64,000 bases of DNA from Nannocystis sp. GTDB lineage: Bacteria; Myxococcota_A; Polyangia; Nannocystales; Nannocystaceae. The stretch lies in NCBI RefSeq assembly GCF_016714285.1, contig NZ_JADJNN010000003.1, positions 124,001 through 188,000 of the forward strand, in the 5' to 3' direction. Of the stretch, positions 48,299 through 58,142 are shown in pieces (within the stretch, counting starts at the first letter, position 1; each line of letters begins with the position of its first letter). A program made the position numbers and the translations under genes. Below the pieces are notes generated by a model. That model ran no database searches, had not been told where the DNA came from, and was given only the letters and a program-made list of their open reading frames with translations.

Positions 48299-48958
48299 GT
48301 GGGATCTCGGTCGTGACGGCCGGAAAGGGCCTCCATCGTACACGGCCAGGCCATAGGGTCAAGCGTCCCGGACCCAGGCCAGAACTCGCGCAATCGGGCG
48401 CAAATGGCCTTCTGGCGCCGGTTTACCCAACATCCGGACCAGACCTCGCAGGGCCTTGCCGGCTCACCTAGCGATCCCGGCGGAGATCCTTCCACCGAGC
48501 TCACCAACTGGACGTGGGCCACCCCTGCCACCGTGTCTCCCGTGGACCCTGTAACAATAGTCACGACCCTCTCGCGGCCGACAGCCGGAATTTCTGCGAC
48601 GGCGTCGAGATCTCCACAGATCGCCCTCGCATACAGCTCGTTCCACCCCCGCAAACCGACGGGGAATAGCCACGTCGTCCGCGCTGGTACACGCCCCTTC
48701 GCCGCCTGAACGGGGCACGGTGCGCCGGATCTGCCCATGTCTCTCCGCCGCGCGAAATTCTCCGGCAGCCTTCTCGCCAGCACAAGCACGGCGAGAGGCC
48801 CTTGCGACTCGAAGCTGGCCGCTGGTAATGTCCAAGCCTCTATGAGTGCGAACTGCCCCGGCGCCAGCGCCGGAGTCACTTCGAACTTCGAGAATTCGAG
48901 GCCGAAGCCAGGCTCTCCCGCTTGGCAACACCCCGCTCGCTGAGGACGCAACGACCGC
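48299..48958. other. 660-bp stretch, mostly non-coding, possible decayed minus-strand reading frame
   Basis: No confident gene. The minus strand carries a long open frame (read from near 48960 leftwards past 48220) with some protein-like segments (FALIEAWTLPAASF, ERVVTIVTGSTGDTVAGVAH). Its codon use is mixed, its only ATG shares bases with the plus-strand TPR gene start, and it runs on into the lipoprotein gene in another frame. It may be a degraded gene. The stretch also holds the lipoprotein promoter and must contain regulatory sequence for the TPR gene. Confidence 0.4.
48335..48362 (-). promoter_or_regulatory. Putative promoter of the Cys-rich lipoprotein gene
   Basis: TTGACC (48362-48357), 16-bp spacer, TACGAT (48340-48335) on the minus strand; predicted leader about 30 nt. 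Confidence 0.55.
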
Positions 48959-50755
48959 ATGAAATCGCTCCGACACCTCACGTCACTCACTCTTCTCAGT
49001 CTTTGCGCCACGTGGGCCCTCTTCTCCCCACCTGCTGAGGCCGGTCCGCCGCCACCTCCGCCCGCGGGCAAGACTCCGCCGCCGCCGCCCTCGAGCGGCC
49101 CAGCTGTGCCTCCACCGTCGGGTGCTGCGGTGCCACCGCCTTCCGGCGGCCCGGTGAACGCAGCGCCGACAAGTGGCCCCGCCACGGGAGTCCTCGTTGA
49201 CGCCGAGGAGAAATACAAGAAGGAGGACTACCAGGGCGCAGCGATCATCTTCGACGCGGTGGCCAGCGGGAAGACTCCCGGCGACACCTACCGCGCCAAG
49301 TTCTGGCTCGGCAAGACGCTCTACAAGCTCGAGTTCTACGCGGTCTCGTTGAGCGTGTTCAACGAGATCGTCGCCGCCGGCCCGAGCCACCCGTACCACA
49401 AGCTCACGCTGCCGTGGCTCGCCTCGCTCAGCCGCGAGCTGCCTGAGGGTGCAGGCGTGCTCGAGAAGGTCGGCACCTACAAGCCCGCTGACCTCGAGGA
49501 CTCGGCCTTCGACGAAGTCCGCGACGAGCTCTACTACCTGCTCGGTCGCTTCTACTACCAGAAGGGCGACCTGGGTCAGTCGATCGCCTTGTTCGGCCAG
49601 GTCCCGGACGACAGCGACTACTACATCCCGGCCCAGTTCTTCCTCGGTGTCGCCGAGACCCGCGAGTTCCACGGACCGCAGGCGGTCGAGGCCTTCAAGA
49701 GCGTCCTCCGCAAGAACATCACGCTCCAGGAGGTCGCCAACAAGAACAAGAAGAAGCTCAAGAAGGAGGCCAAGAAGAAGAAGAAGGCCCAGAAGAAGCT
49801 GGCGAAGAGCGGCAAGCTCCTCGGCGGCACGACCGAGGAGCTCAGCTTCGAGGAGGAGATGCAGCGCTACGAGGAGCGGGCCAATCTGGCGCTCGGCTAC
49901 ATCTTCTATCAGGTCGGCAAGTTCGAGACGGCCAACAAGTACTTCGACAAGATCCCGCTCGAGTCGCCTTACTGGCTCGACTCGATCCTCGCGGCCTCTT
50001 GGTCGGAGTTCCGTCTCGTTGAGCTCGAGCCCGAGAAGGCGAACCTCCACTACCAGCGCACGCTCGGGTACATCCACACCCTCAACGCGCCCTTCTTCTA
50101 CGACTACCTGTACCCCGAGTCGGTCATCCTGAAGGCGGTCACCTACTACTTCAACTGCCGCTACCAGCCGGCCAAGCTCGCCATCGAGGAGTTCAACCGC
50201 CGCTACCCGAAGACCCGCGACGACCTCAAGGACCTGCTCTCCAAGGCTCCGGAGGACTTCGCGCTCTTCGACCTGAGCGTCAAGATCCGCAACAGCGAGT
50301 CGAAGCTTGACCCGTTCGTCGAAGAGGTGGCCCAGAAGTCGCTGCAGGACAAGACCCTCGAGAAGAACTACGCCTACGTCAACGAGCTGCAGCGCGAGAG
50401 CTCTCAGCTCGACGAGATGAAGCCGGACTTCAAGAGCAGCCCGCTCTCGGACACGATCACGGAGAACCTCGATGGTCTGCTCTCGATCGCCAAAGAGAGC
50501 ACCGGCGCGCTGGCTCGTCAGCGCCTCATGACGCAGATCCAGGAGATCAACGACCTGGAGCGCGAGGCCATCAAGATCGAGTACGAGATCTTGAACCGCA
50601 TCAAGGCCCAGGGTGGCGGCGCCCCCAAAGAGGGCCGCCCGCAGAAGCCGAAGATCGACTCCGAGCACGAGATCTACAACTACAACGGCGAGTATTGGAA
50701 GGACGAGCTCGGTTACTACAACTACAAGGTCACGAGCCTCTGCAAAGAGGAATAG
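48959..50755 (+). CDS. Exported TPR-type protein (Glt cluster)
   Basis: 598 residues. A Sec signal (LTLLSLCATWALFSPPAEA) is followed by a Pro-rich linker (about 30-70) and many TPR-like helical hairpins (DAEEKYKKEDYQGAAIIFDAVAS; YYLLGRFYYQKGDLGQSIALFGQVP; LALGYIFYQVGKFETANKYFDKI). A Lys-rich stretch (KKKLKKEAKKKKKAQKKLAK) interrupts the repeats near residue 265. Likely periplasmic scaffold. It is the first gene of a same-strand cluster resembling the gliding/spore-coat (Glt/Nfs) genes; it could be a GltC/GltD relative, but the family match is not specific. Confidence 0.75.
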   Translation: MKSLRHLTSLTLLSLCATWALFSPPAEAGPPPPPPAGKTPPPPPSSGPAVPPPSGAAVPPPSGGPVNAAPTSGPATGVLVDAEEKYKKEDYQGAAIIFDAVASGKTPGDTYRAKFWLGKTLYKLEFYAVSLSVFNEIVAAGPSHPYHKLTLPWLASLSRELPEGAGVLEKVGTYKPADLEDSAFDEVRDELYYLLGRFYYQKGDLGQSIALFGQVPDDSDYYIPAQFFLGVAETREFHGPQAVEAFKSVLRKNITLQEVANKNKKKLKKEAKKKKKAQKKLAKSGKLLGGTTEELSFEEEMQRYEERANLALGYIFYQVGKFETANKYFDKIPLESPYWLDSILAASWSEFRLVELEPEKANLHYQRTLGYIHTLNAPFFYDYLYPESVILKAVTYYFNCRYQPAKLAIEEFNRRYPKTRDDLKDLLSKAPEDFALFDLSVKIRNSESKLDPFVEEVAQKSLQDKTLEKNYAYVNELQRESSQLDEMKPDFKSSPLSDTITENLDGLLSIAKESTGALARQRLMTQIQEINDLEREAIKIEYEILNRIKAQGGGAPKEGRPQKPKIDSEHEIYNYNGEYWKDELGYYNYKVTSLCKEE

Positions 50756-50854
50756 GCCGCCTCGCAGGAGGGGTCAGCGCGCGGCCTCTCCTGCGAACCC
50801 AGAGCGTTCACGCGGCGTGACCTGCTGGTCCCGCCAAACAGAGGTGAGAGGTCC

Positions 50855-53800
50855 ATGAAGTCGCACAACGCATCCCGGAAGTTTCGCAAGCTGAGCACCC
50901 TGAGCGGCATCTGTCTCGCGGCGATGGTCGTCACCTCCGCCGGCGAGTCCTTCGCCCAAGAGCCCCCACCGGCCGCTGGCGGTGACGAGAAGAGCAACGT
51001 CCGTTACACGCGCAAATCCGGCAAGGTGCGCACGAAGGACACGCTCGACACCAAGTTCAAGGCGCAGAAGGAAGCTCAAGAGAAGGAGAGCAAGCGCAAG
51101 GTCGACATGATGCAGGGCGCCGAGTTCGCCAAGAAGCGCTCGGCCGTCGCCCAGGAGATCGCGGACACGCAGATCGAGCAGCTCAAGCGCCTCCTCAAGG
51201 CCACCGATCCAAGCCACGCGGACTACCCGGATCTGCTCTTCCGCCTCTCCGACCACTTCCTCGAGAAGAAGGCCTACTTCGAGAATCAGGTCGGCGCCCT
51301 CTACGAGGACATCTATGCCGCCGAGGAGGCCAAGAACAAGACCAAGGCCGACCAGCTCAAGGCCAAGCAGGCCAAGTTCGAGGGCCAGGCCAAGGAGGCC
51401 TCGGAGCAGGCGGTCAAGATCTACAAGGTGCTCGTCAGCTCGCCGCAGCTCGGCAAGTTCAAGCGCCTCGACGAGGCGCTGTACTTCTACGCGTTCGAGC
51501 TCGGGCAGCTCAAGCGCGAGGCGGAGATGAAGGAGGCGTACATCCGCCTCATCCAGGACTTCCCGAACAGCCAGTACATCCCGAACGCCTACCTCAGCTT
51601 CGCGGATTACTACTTCGGCCAGAGCAAGATCGGCGATGCGCTGCAGCTGTACGAGAAGGTCATCACCTTCAAGGACAGCCCGGTCTACGCCTACGCCCTC
51701 TACAAGATGGCGTGGTGTCACCTGAACCCGGTCGGCACGGCTGACCCGCGTTACGACCTCAGCCTCGACTTCTTCGTCAAGACCATCTCCGCGACGCTCG
51801 AGGGTCGCGCCGGCTCCGAGGCCAACGCCAGGCAGCTGCGTCGCGACGCCCGTCGCGACCTCGTCCAGGCCTTCGCGCAGGCCGGCAAGCCCACCAAGGC
51901 ATGGGAGTTCTTCCAGAAGATCGGCGACGGTCCCAAGGACGACGAGAACATGTCCCGCAAGATGATGGAGTTGCTCGCCGTCCGCTACTTCGGACAGGGC
52001 ATGTACACCGAGTCGACTTTCGTCTACGAGAAGCTGCAAGAACTCTTCCCCGAGGACCCGCAGACCTGCGAATGGCAGGGGCGCATCGTCATCAACGCGC
52101 TGGCCACCGACAACAAGTCGGTCCAGTGGACGGAGACGGCCCAGCTCGGCGAGTACTGGACCAAGTTCAAGGACGGCGACTACAAGCAGGCCATCAAGCG
52201 CAAGTGCCGCGACGAGACGCTCGACACGATGAAGCAGATGGCGACCGTCTGGCACGACGAGGCCGAGAAGACCAAGAACGAGGCCACCTATGCGCTGGCG
52301 GAGCAGGCCTATGAAGGGTTCTTGAAGACCTTCCCGAAGGACAAGGATGCCTACGAGATCCAGATGTTCTACGCCGAGCTCCTCTGGGCTCGCGCCGGCG
52401 CCCTCGTCAACGACAAGAAGTCCAAGGCCGAGGGCCTCACCAAGTTCCGCAAGGCGCACGACGAGTTCATCAAGGTTCTCGAGATCAACCCGGAGGGTAA
52501 GTTCACGCAGGACGCAGCCTTCGCGCAGATGCTGGCGATGAAGAACGCCCTCGAGTACGACGAGACGGGCGGCCAGGGGAAGGCGTGCAAGACCAATTCC
52601 GAGGGCATCTGCGTCTTCCAGGAAAAGGAGAAGAAGAAGAAGGTCAAGCGCGACGAGAAGACCTCGACGGACACGAACGCCGAGTACCCTGAGAGCGAGT
52701 ACACGGAGGACGAGAAGGGCATGCTCGATGCGTACGACACGTACCAGAAGTACGTGAAGGACGCGAAGGACCCGGAGCTGCCGAAGATCGTGTACCACCG
52801 GGCCAAGATCATGATGATCCACAATAAGTTCACGGACGCTCGTCCGTTGCTTGAGGAGATGGTCGTCAAGTTCGACGGAACGATCTACGCCGCCTGGTGC
52901 TCCGAGATGCTCCTCGACCTGCTCACCATCCGGTGGACTGCGAAGGGCGCGACCCCTGAGGAGACCGTCAAGGCATCGGACGACCTCGAGAAATGGGCGA
53001 CCAAGATGCAGAAGATGAAGGTCTACACCCATCCCGAGGCCGATGAGCTGAAGGCTGCCATCCCGCGCCTGCTCGCTGGCATCGGCTGGAAGAAGGGTAT
53101 CGCCTATCGTGACGCGGGCGCCGCGGGCGACCCGAACGGCTTCCGCCAGTGCGCTGAGCAGTTCCTCGCCCTCTACAACGAGTACGGCGACGAGCATGAG
53201 AAGGCGTCGACGCTCATCTTCAACGCCGGTGAGTGCTACGAGGCCGCCTATCTGCTCGGTCAGTCGGTCCGCATGCGTAAGCTGCTGCTCGACAAGTTCC
53301 CGAACAGCGAGCACTTCCAGGGGACGCTGTCGAAGCTCGCGGGCAACTACCAGGCCATCGCGATGTACGACAAGGCCGCGGAGCGTATGGAGGCCTACGC
53401 CGAGAAGTACGTCAAGGACAAAGAGTCGCCGGACTTCTTGCGCAACGCCTACCTGTTCCGTCTCGGCCTCGGCCAGGACGACAAGGCCAGCGCCAACCTG
53501 GCCAAGTACGAGGGTCTGTACAAGAAGGACAACCCGGAGCTCGCCGCCAAGATCTTCTGGTCGAAGCACGACATCCTCAAGACCGACGAGGAGAAGCTCA
53601 AGCACGCCGAGGAGTACTTGAAGACCTACGGCAAGTCTGGTGGCACCGACCGTCGCATCGTCGCCGAGGCCTCGATCGGTCAGATCTTGTGGCGGCAATC
53701 CTGCGACAAGGGCCTGCTCCACGACTCCTGCCTCAGCATCCAGCGCAAGGTGGCACAGGCGGGTGACGCGGCTCGTAAGCGCGCCGCAGAACTGAAGCGT

Positions 53801-54739
53801 AAGGACAAGAAGCTCAAAGAGAAGAAGGCTGGGACCAAGGCCAAGCAGGAAGTGCCGAAGAATTGCGGCAGCGCAACCTCCGGCATCATCACGGTCTACC
53901 CGCGCAACAAGAAGCGGGCCGACGAAGCGCAGAAGTACTTCGACAGCGTCATCAAGCAGGCGCGCAACAAGATCTCGATCCCCGAGGACGATCGTCAGCG
54001 GGCTGAGGACTTCCGTAACGCGGTGGCCATGTCGCAGGTCTACAAGGCCGACGTTCAGTATGAGGAGTACGTCGTCATCGAGATGCCCGGTGGCCTGAGC
54101 TTCTTCGTCGAGGACTACAAGAAGGAGTCCGGCGTTCCCAAGTGGGAGAAGGAGTACAAGGAGCAGCTCAAGAAGAAGGAAGACTCGGTCAAGCGCTTCA
54201 CTGAGTTCTATCAAAAGAAGAACAAGATCGGCGCCGAGTTGCAGAAGAGCTACGACGCGATCGTCGAGGCCAAGCAGTCGCCGTACTGGATGCTCGCCGC
54301 GGCCGCTCGCTCGGCCATGGTCTCGCAGAACTATGCCGACCAGCTCTACCGCGCCGAGGTGCCGGCGGAGTTCAAGACGGAGGAGGAGGCCTACGCCTTC
54401 TGCGACGAGCTCAGCGACAAGGCGCAGCCCCACCAGGAGGCGGCGGTCGCCAAGTTCTCGTACTGCCTCGAGAAGTCGACGACCTTCCAGTTCTTCAACG
54501 ACTTCTCGCGCCTCTGCGAGGAGGAGCTTCAGCAGCGCGACGCCGACAAGTACCCGTCGACCTCCGAGATCTTCGGAAAGTCGCAGTATACGGCGAGCCG
54601 CCCCGATCGCGTCGATGTCCAGACGGACCTCGAGGGCGAGCGTCGCAAGCCCGAGATCGGTGCCAAGCCGGCCGAGAAGCCGCCCGAAGAGAAGAAGCCC
54701 GAAGAGACCAAGGAAGAGGCCAGCGACGCGGCCGAGTGA
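50855..54739 (+). CDS. Large exported TPR protein (GltD/NfsD-like by position)
   Basis: 1294 residues with a GAGGTGAGAGG site before the ATG. The signal peptide ends near residue 35 (SAGESFAQ). The rest is alpha-helical with many degenerate TPR-like units (YPDLLFRLSDHFLEKKAYFENQ; DEALYFYAFELGQLKREAEMKEAY; SQYIPNAYLSFADYYFGQSKIGDALQLYEKV), several Lys-rich linkers and a charged C-terminal tail (KPAEKPPEEKKPEETKEEAS). Size, export and place directly before the GltE-like lipoprotein gene are those of the large periplasmic TPR protein GltD/NfsD. Its codon use is clean on the coding strand. Confidence 0.78.
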   Translation: MKSHNASRKFRKLSTLSGICLAAMVVTSAGESFAQEPPPAAGGDEKSNVRYTRKSGKVRTKDTLDTKFKAQKEAQEKESKRKVDMMQGAEFAKKRSAVAQEIADTQIEQLKRLLKATDPSHADYPDLLFRLSDHFLEKKAYFENQVGALYEDIYAAEEAKNKTKADQLKAKQAKFEGQAKEASEQAVKIYKVLVSSPQLGKFKRLDEALYFYAFELGQLKREAEMKEAYIRLIQDFPNSQYIPNAYLSFADYYFGQSKIGDALQLYEKVITFKDSPVYAYALYKMAWCHLNPVGTADPRYDLSLDFFVKTISATLEGRAGSEANARQLRRDARRDLVQAFAQAGKPTKAWEFFQKIGDGPKDDENMSRKMMELLAVRYFGQGMYTESTFVYEKLQELFPEDPQTCEWQGRIVINALATDNKSVQWTETAQLGEYWTKFKDGDYKQAIKRKCRDETLDTMKQMATVWHDEAEKTKNEATYALAEQAYEGFLKTFPKDKDAYEIQMFYAELLWARAGALVNDKKSKAEGLTKFRKAHDEFIKVLEINPEGKFTQDAAFAQMLAMKNALEYDETGGQGKACKTNSEGICVFQEKEKKKKVKRDEKTSTDTNAEYPESEYTEDEKGMLDAYDTYQKYVKDAKDPELPKIVYHRAKIMMIHNKFTDARPLLEEMVVKFDGTIYAAWCSEMLLDLLTIRWTAKGATPEETVKASDDLEKWATKMQKMKVYTHPEADELKAAIPRLLAGIGWKKGIAYRDAGAAGDPNGFRQCAEQFLALYNEYGDEHEKASTLIFNAGECYEAAYLLGQSVRMRKLLLDKFPNSEHFQGTLSKLAGNYQAIAMYDKAAERMEAYAEKYVKDKESPDFLRNAYLFRLGLGQDDKASANLAKYEGLYKKDNPELAAKIFWSKHDILKTDEEKLKHAEEYLKTYGKSGGTDRRIVAEASIGQILWRQSCDKGLLHDSCLSIQRKVAQAGDAARKRAAELKRKDKKLKEKKAGTKAKQEVPKNCGSATSGIITVYPRNKKRADEAQKYFDSVIKQARNKISIPEDDRQRAEDFRNAVAMSQVYKADVQYEEYVVIEMPGGLSFFVEDYKKESGVPKWEKEYKEQLKKKEDSVKRFTEFYQKKNKIGAELQKSYDAIVEAKQSPYWMLAAAARSAMVSQNYADQLYRAEVPAEFKTEEEAYAFCDELSDKAQPHQEAAVAKFSYCLEKSTTFQFFNDFSRLCEEELQQRDADKYPSTSEIFGKSQYTASRPDRVDVQTDLEGERRKPEIGAKPAEKPPEEKKPEETKEEASDAAE

Positions 54740-54748
54740 GGAACCACC

Positions 54749-56267
54749 ATGCGTAATCTGATCAAACTCGCAAGCATCGGTGCTCTCGCGGTCGCCCTGT
54801 CGGCCTGCGGCAAGAAGCCTGACGGCACCACAGATCCAGACGGCGTCGGTCCAGGTGGCAAGGGTCCAGCTGGCGCGACGCAAGGCGGCGCGAACCCGGC
54901 AGCTGCCACCGCCGAAGCCAAAGCCGACTTCGAAAAGGCGGTCAAGGGCTACCTCTCCGCGAAGAGCGACGGCAAGGTCAGCGGCGATGAGTGTGAGCGG
55001 GTCTCGGCCGAGTTCACGCGGGTCTACAAGGCCCATGGCGTGCAGATGGCGATCGCCCAGTTCAACGCTGGCGTCGTCTGGGACGAGTGCGGCCAGAGTG
55101 ACAAGGCGGAGCCTATCTACTCGGGGCTCATCAGCGCCGCGCCGAAGTTCGACCTCCCCTACAACAACCTCGGCGTCATCTACTGGAAGAAGGGCCAGGA
55201 CAGCAAGGCCCTCGACATGTTCAAGAAGGGTGTGGAGGCCAACAAGCTCAGCGCCCGTGCTGCGCGCAACAACGTCGCAGGGCTGATGCGCAACCAGTAC
55301 ATCGGCAACACGGACCTCAACGTCTTCGGCGAGGCCGAGAAGTCGATCCAGGGGGTCTTGGCGCTCGACTCCGGTAACCAGGCCGCCTACGAGAATCTGG
55401 CCCGTATCTACTACGATCGTGGCCACCTCAAGGACAAGTCGTACCTGGTGCTCGCCGATCTGGTGGTGACCCAGGGCATCCGGGTGCTCAAGAACGACAA
55501 CAACAAGGAGAGCTCGGACATCTTCAACATCAAGGGCCTGCTCTTGCTGGAGAGGGACAACCAGGTCGACGCGCTCAAGACCTTCAAGGAGGCCGTCAGG
55601 GTCGAGCCCACCCATGTCGAGGCCAACCTCAACATCGGCTTCATCTCGATCCGGTTCCGCGACTACGCCACCGCTGAGGGGGCCTTTCAGGTTGCGCTCA
55701 AGTCGCCGGCGCAGCAGAAGAATATCGAGGTGTGGCTGGCTCTCGGCGTTGCCCAGCGCGGCCTGAAGAAGTTCAAGGAAGCGGAGGAGTCGTACAAGAG
55801 GGCGCTCAAGCTGGCGGCGACTGATCCGCGAGCGTGGTTCAACCTCGGCGTGCTCTACCAGGACCACCTGTCCACGCAGGACGGCGTCGACCCCATGAAG
55901 GAGGGCGAGAAGCTGATCAATGTGGCCAAGGGCCACTACAACAAGTTCATCGAGGCTGCGGGCGCCAACAAGACCTACGCCACGAGGGTGCTCGAGGCGA
56001 AGGACCGCATCGCTACCATCGATCAGACCTTCGAGTTCAACAAGATCAGCATCGAGCTCGAAAAGAAGGCCGCAGAGATGGCCAAGCTCCAGGCTGAGCA
56101 GGATGCTGCTGAACGCAAGCGCTTGCTCGAGCTCGAGAAGCAGGCGATGGAGGCTGAGAATGCTGGCTCGGCACCGACGCCGTCACCTGCTGCGGGCGCA
56201 GCACCTGCCGCAGGTGCGCCGGCAGGCGGTGCGCCGGCCGGGTGCCCCGGCTACCCCGAAGAAGTGA
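54749..56267 (+). CDS. gltE: TPR lipoprotein GltE-like (3' end frameshifted)
   Basis: About 500 residues of coherent sequence. GAGGAA precedes the ATG. Lipoprotein signal ends at Cys20 (VALSAC). TPR units follow: NAGVVWDECGQSDKAEPIYS, PYNNLGVIYWKKGQDSKALDMFKKG, DIFNIKGLLLLERDNQVDAL, FNLGVLYQDHLSTQDG, then a long coiled coil (ELEKKAAEMAKLQAEQDAAE). The set strongly resembles GltE/AglT of the Myxococcus gliding machine. In the literal frame translation runs past a terminator to 56863 with Arg-rich nonsense, while one base away it would end APATPKK-stop at 56267, 28 nt before that terminator. Confidence 0.78.
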
Positions 56268-56294
56268 TCTCGGTTCCCCGGGGTAGCGATCTGA

Positions 56295-56330
56295 GAGAGG
56301 GTCCTGGCTCGTCGAGCCAGCGGCCCTCTC
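56295..56330 (+). terminator. Rho-independent-like hairpin after the GltE-like gene
   Basis: GAGAGGG...CTGGCTC and GAGCCAG...CCCTCTC pair in two blocks around a GTC loop, with a small internal bulge. It starts 28 nt after the inferred stop. Confidence 0.7.
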
Positions 56331-56385
56331 GCCGTCTCAAAGCGCTCTTGACGAGTACACGGCCGGAAGCGGGCTGGCGAGACGG

Positions 56386-56415
56386 TTTACAAGCTGGGGG
56401 CACGCGAGGTATGGT
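56386..56415 (+). promoter_or_regulatory. Promoter of the small exported protein gene
   Basis: TTTACA (56386-56391), 18-bp spacer, TATGGT (56410-56415). Leader about 38 nt before ATG 56460. With the terminator upstream, this separates the transcript from the GltE-like gene. Confidence 0.55.
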
Positions 56416-56459
56416 GCGCGAAAGTCCTGTTTTCGCAGGCGAGAAGATCGAGGTTCACG

Positions 56460-56738
56460 ATGCGATTCGCACTGGTCACGCTGTTGACGACTCTTTTGGC
56501 CTCCACGAACGCTTGGGCAGCCCCTGCGACCGACACCGACGCGGACTCGTCGGCGGCGAAGGGCAAGGGATCGAGCGGAACGACCGTCTACGACTTCGAC
56601 GACGACAACGTCGATGGCGAGCTGCTTTCGCCGGAAGGTGCCAACATCGCCTCCCGCGGACGGACCAAGCACGCCAGCTTGATCACCATCCGCCCGCACT
56701 TCATCCCCGAACTCATCAAGATGGCCCAGGACGTCTAG
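56460..56738 (+). CDS. Small exported protein (GltF/CglF-like)
   Basis: 92 residues with a Sec signal (FALVTLLTTLLASTNAWA). The mature part has a short conserved-looking block (TVYDFDDDNVDGELLSPEG) and ends with SLITIRPHFIPELIKMAQDV. Small proteins of this YDFxDDxVxG pattern are found beside Glt-type motility genes. The place between a GltE-like and a GltG-like gene fits GltF by position. The role is unknown; assignment is by pattern and context. Confidence 0.65.
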   Translation: MRFALVTLLTTLLASTNAWAAPATDTDADSSAAKGKGSSGTTVYDFDDDNVDGELLSPEGANIASRGRTKHASLITIRPHFIPELIKMAQDV

Positions 56739-56875
56739 CGCGTCGCAAGCCGTTCGTGCTCCTCAGCTTTCGCAGCACGTCCGACAGCGACTCCCCGGTC
56801 CTGCGAACGTGCGCCCGTGTGTGTGCTGGCGGGCGCGCCCTCGCACACGCGAGTAGAGAGTGAATTTCTAACCGC

Positions 56876-56903
56876 GGAACTTCTGCTGCAGCCCGCTGTC
56901 TCT
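56876..56903 (+). promoter_or_regulatory. ECF-type promoter pattern before the GltG-like gene
   Basis: GGAAC (56876-56880), 17 bp, GTCTCT (56898-56903): the same GGAAC-N17-GTCT arrangement as at the ECF sigma gene. Predicted leader about 27 nt before ATG 56938. Confidence 0.5.
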
Positions 56904-56937
56904 GCCGGTGTAACCGCAGAGCCCAAGGACCCGACCC

Positions 56938-58142
56938 ATGTCCACCAAGACCCTCGCAATCAAGGTGTTTTACGGCGACCAGCTCGTCGACACCCAGACC
57001 CTCTCCCAGGACGTCATCAAGATCGGCAAGTTGAAGAGCAGCCACGTCTGTCTCGATGACGAGGCCGTCGCCCGCATGCACGCGGTGATCGAGGTCTCGG
57101 GCGACGAGGTCCGAGTCATCGACCTCGGCAGCGCGACCGGCACGACGCTGAACGGCGGGCGGGTCGACAAGAACGCGGTGCTGAACGACGGCGACGTGCT
57201 GAACTTCGGGCCGTACCGCCTCGAGATCGGCTTCGTGCGCCAGGCCGCCGTCGCGGCGCCGGTCCACGCCGCGCCGATCGCCGCGCCGATGGCCGCTGCG
57301 CCGATGGCCGCCGCCGCCGCCGCGCCGATGATGAACCGCGCGCCGATCCAGATCGACGCCAGCGAGTTCGAGGTGCAGAACGGCTCGCGGGTCGCCGAGG
57401 TCGTGGCGATGTTCGGCAGCACGGTGCTCGATGTGCAGCACGTCGGCCAGCTGAAGAACAAGAAGTCGCAGGCGCCGATGTTCCTGGCGATCGGCGGCTT
57501 GCTGATGATCGCGGGCACGGGCGTGTTCCTCAACGAGGTCGGCCAGGACTGGTCGGGCTACCAGGACAAGCTGGCCGAGGCGAACGAGTCGGGCGGCGTG
57601 CGCCCGCAGAAGCCGGGCAACGGGCTCGCTGGGCTCGGCGTCGGCCTCGCGCTGCTGGGCCTGGTGCCGTTCGGCTTCGGCCTGATCCGCCTCGGCGACT
57701 TCGTGAACCGCAGCTACACGATCGGCGAGTCGCACGGGGCCTCGTTCCACGTGCCGCCGCAGGGCCTGCCCGACGGCGCCGCGTTCCCGCTGGTGCGGGG
57801 CAGCGACCACGAGTTCGCGCTGAACTTCACGCAGGGCATGACCGGCGAGGTGACCTTCGACGGCCAGAGCGTGTCGCTGGGCCAGCTGGTGAGCTCGGGC
57901 CGCGCCGGCTCGGCGGGCTCGTCGTACACCTTCCCGCTGCCGCCCGGGGCCAACTGCCGGGTCAAGTACAACGACGTCACCTTCTTCGTGAACTCGGTCG
58001 CCCCCGGGGCCGTGATCAAGGGTGGCGGCGACGCGGACAAGCCGTTCTGGTTCTACAACGGCGCCTCGTTCGCGGTGATCGGCTCGCTGCTGGTGCTCAC
58101 GCACCTGATCCCCAACGAGGCCGGCGAGCTCAGCCTCGACGG
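56938..58142 (+). CDS. gltG: FHA-domain membrane protein, N-terminal part of a GltG-like protein
   Basis: About 401 coherent residues. FHA domain in the first 95 residues (IKIGKLKSSHVCLDDEAVARMHAVIEV; IDLGSATGTTLNGGRVDKN), which binds phosphothreonine peptides. An Ala/Pro linker follows, then membrane-type stretches (PMFLAIGGLLMIAGTGVFL; LAGLGVGLALLGLVPFGFGL) around a middle domain and a last helix (FAVIGSLLVLTHLIP). Just after it the frame degenerates into Arg/Ser-rich text to 58332, while a second frame, one base shifted, continues as the periplasmic part. FHA plus membrane plus TonB-like tail is the GltG/NfsG plan. Confidence 0.75.

Noticed and set aside
50774..55936. A 1720-residue open frame on the minus strand opposite the large TPR and GltE-like genes
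   Set aside because: It is the mirror of highly GC-biased coding sequence (Leu/Val/Arg-rich, no domain). The plus-strand proteins have signals, TPR units and ribosome-binding sites.
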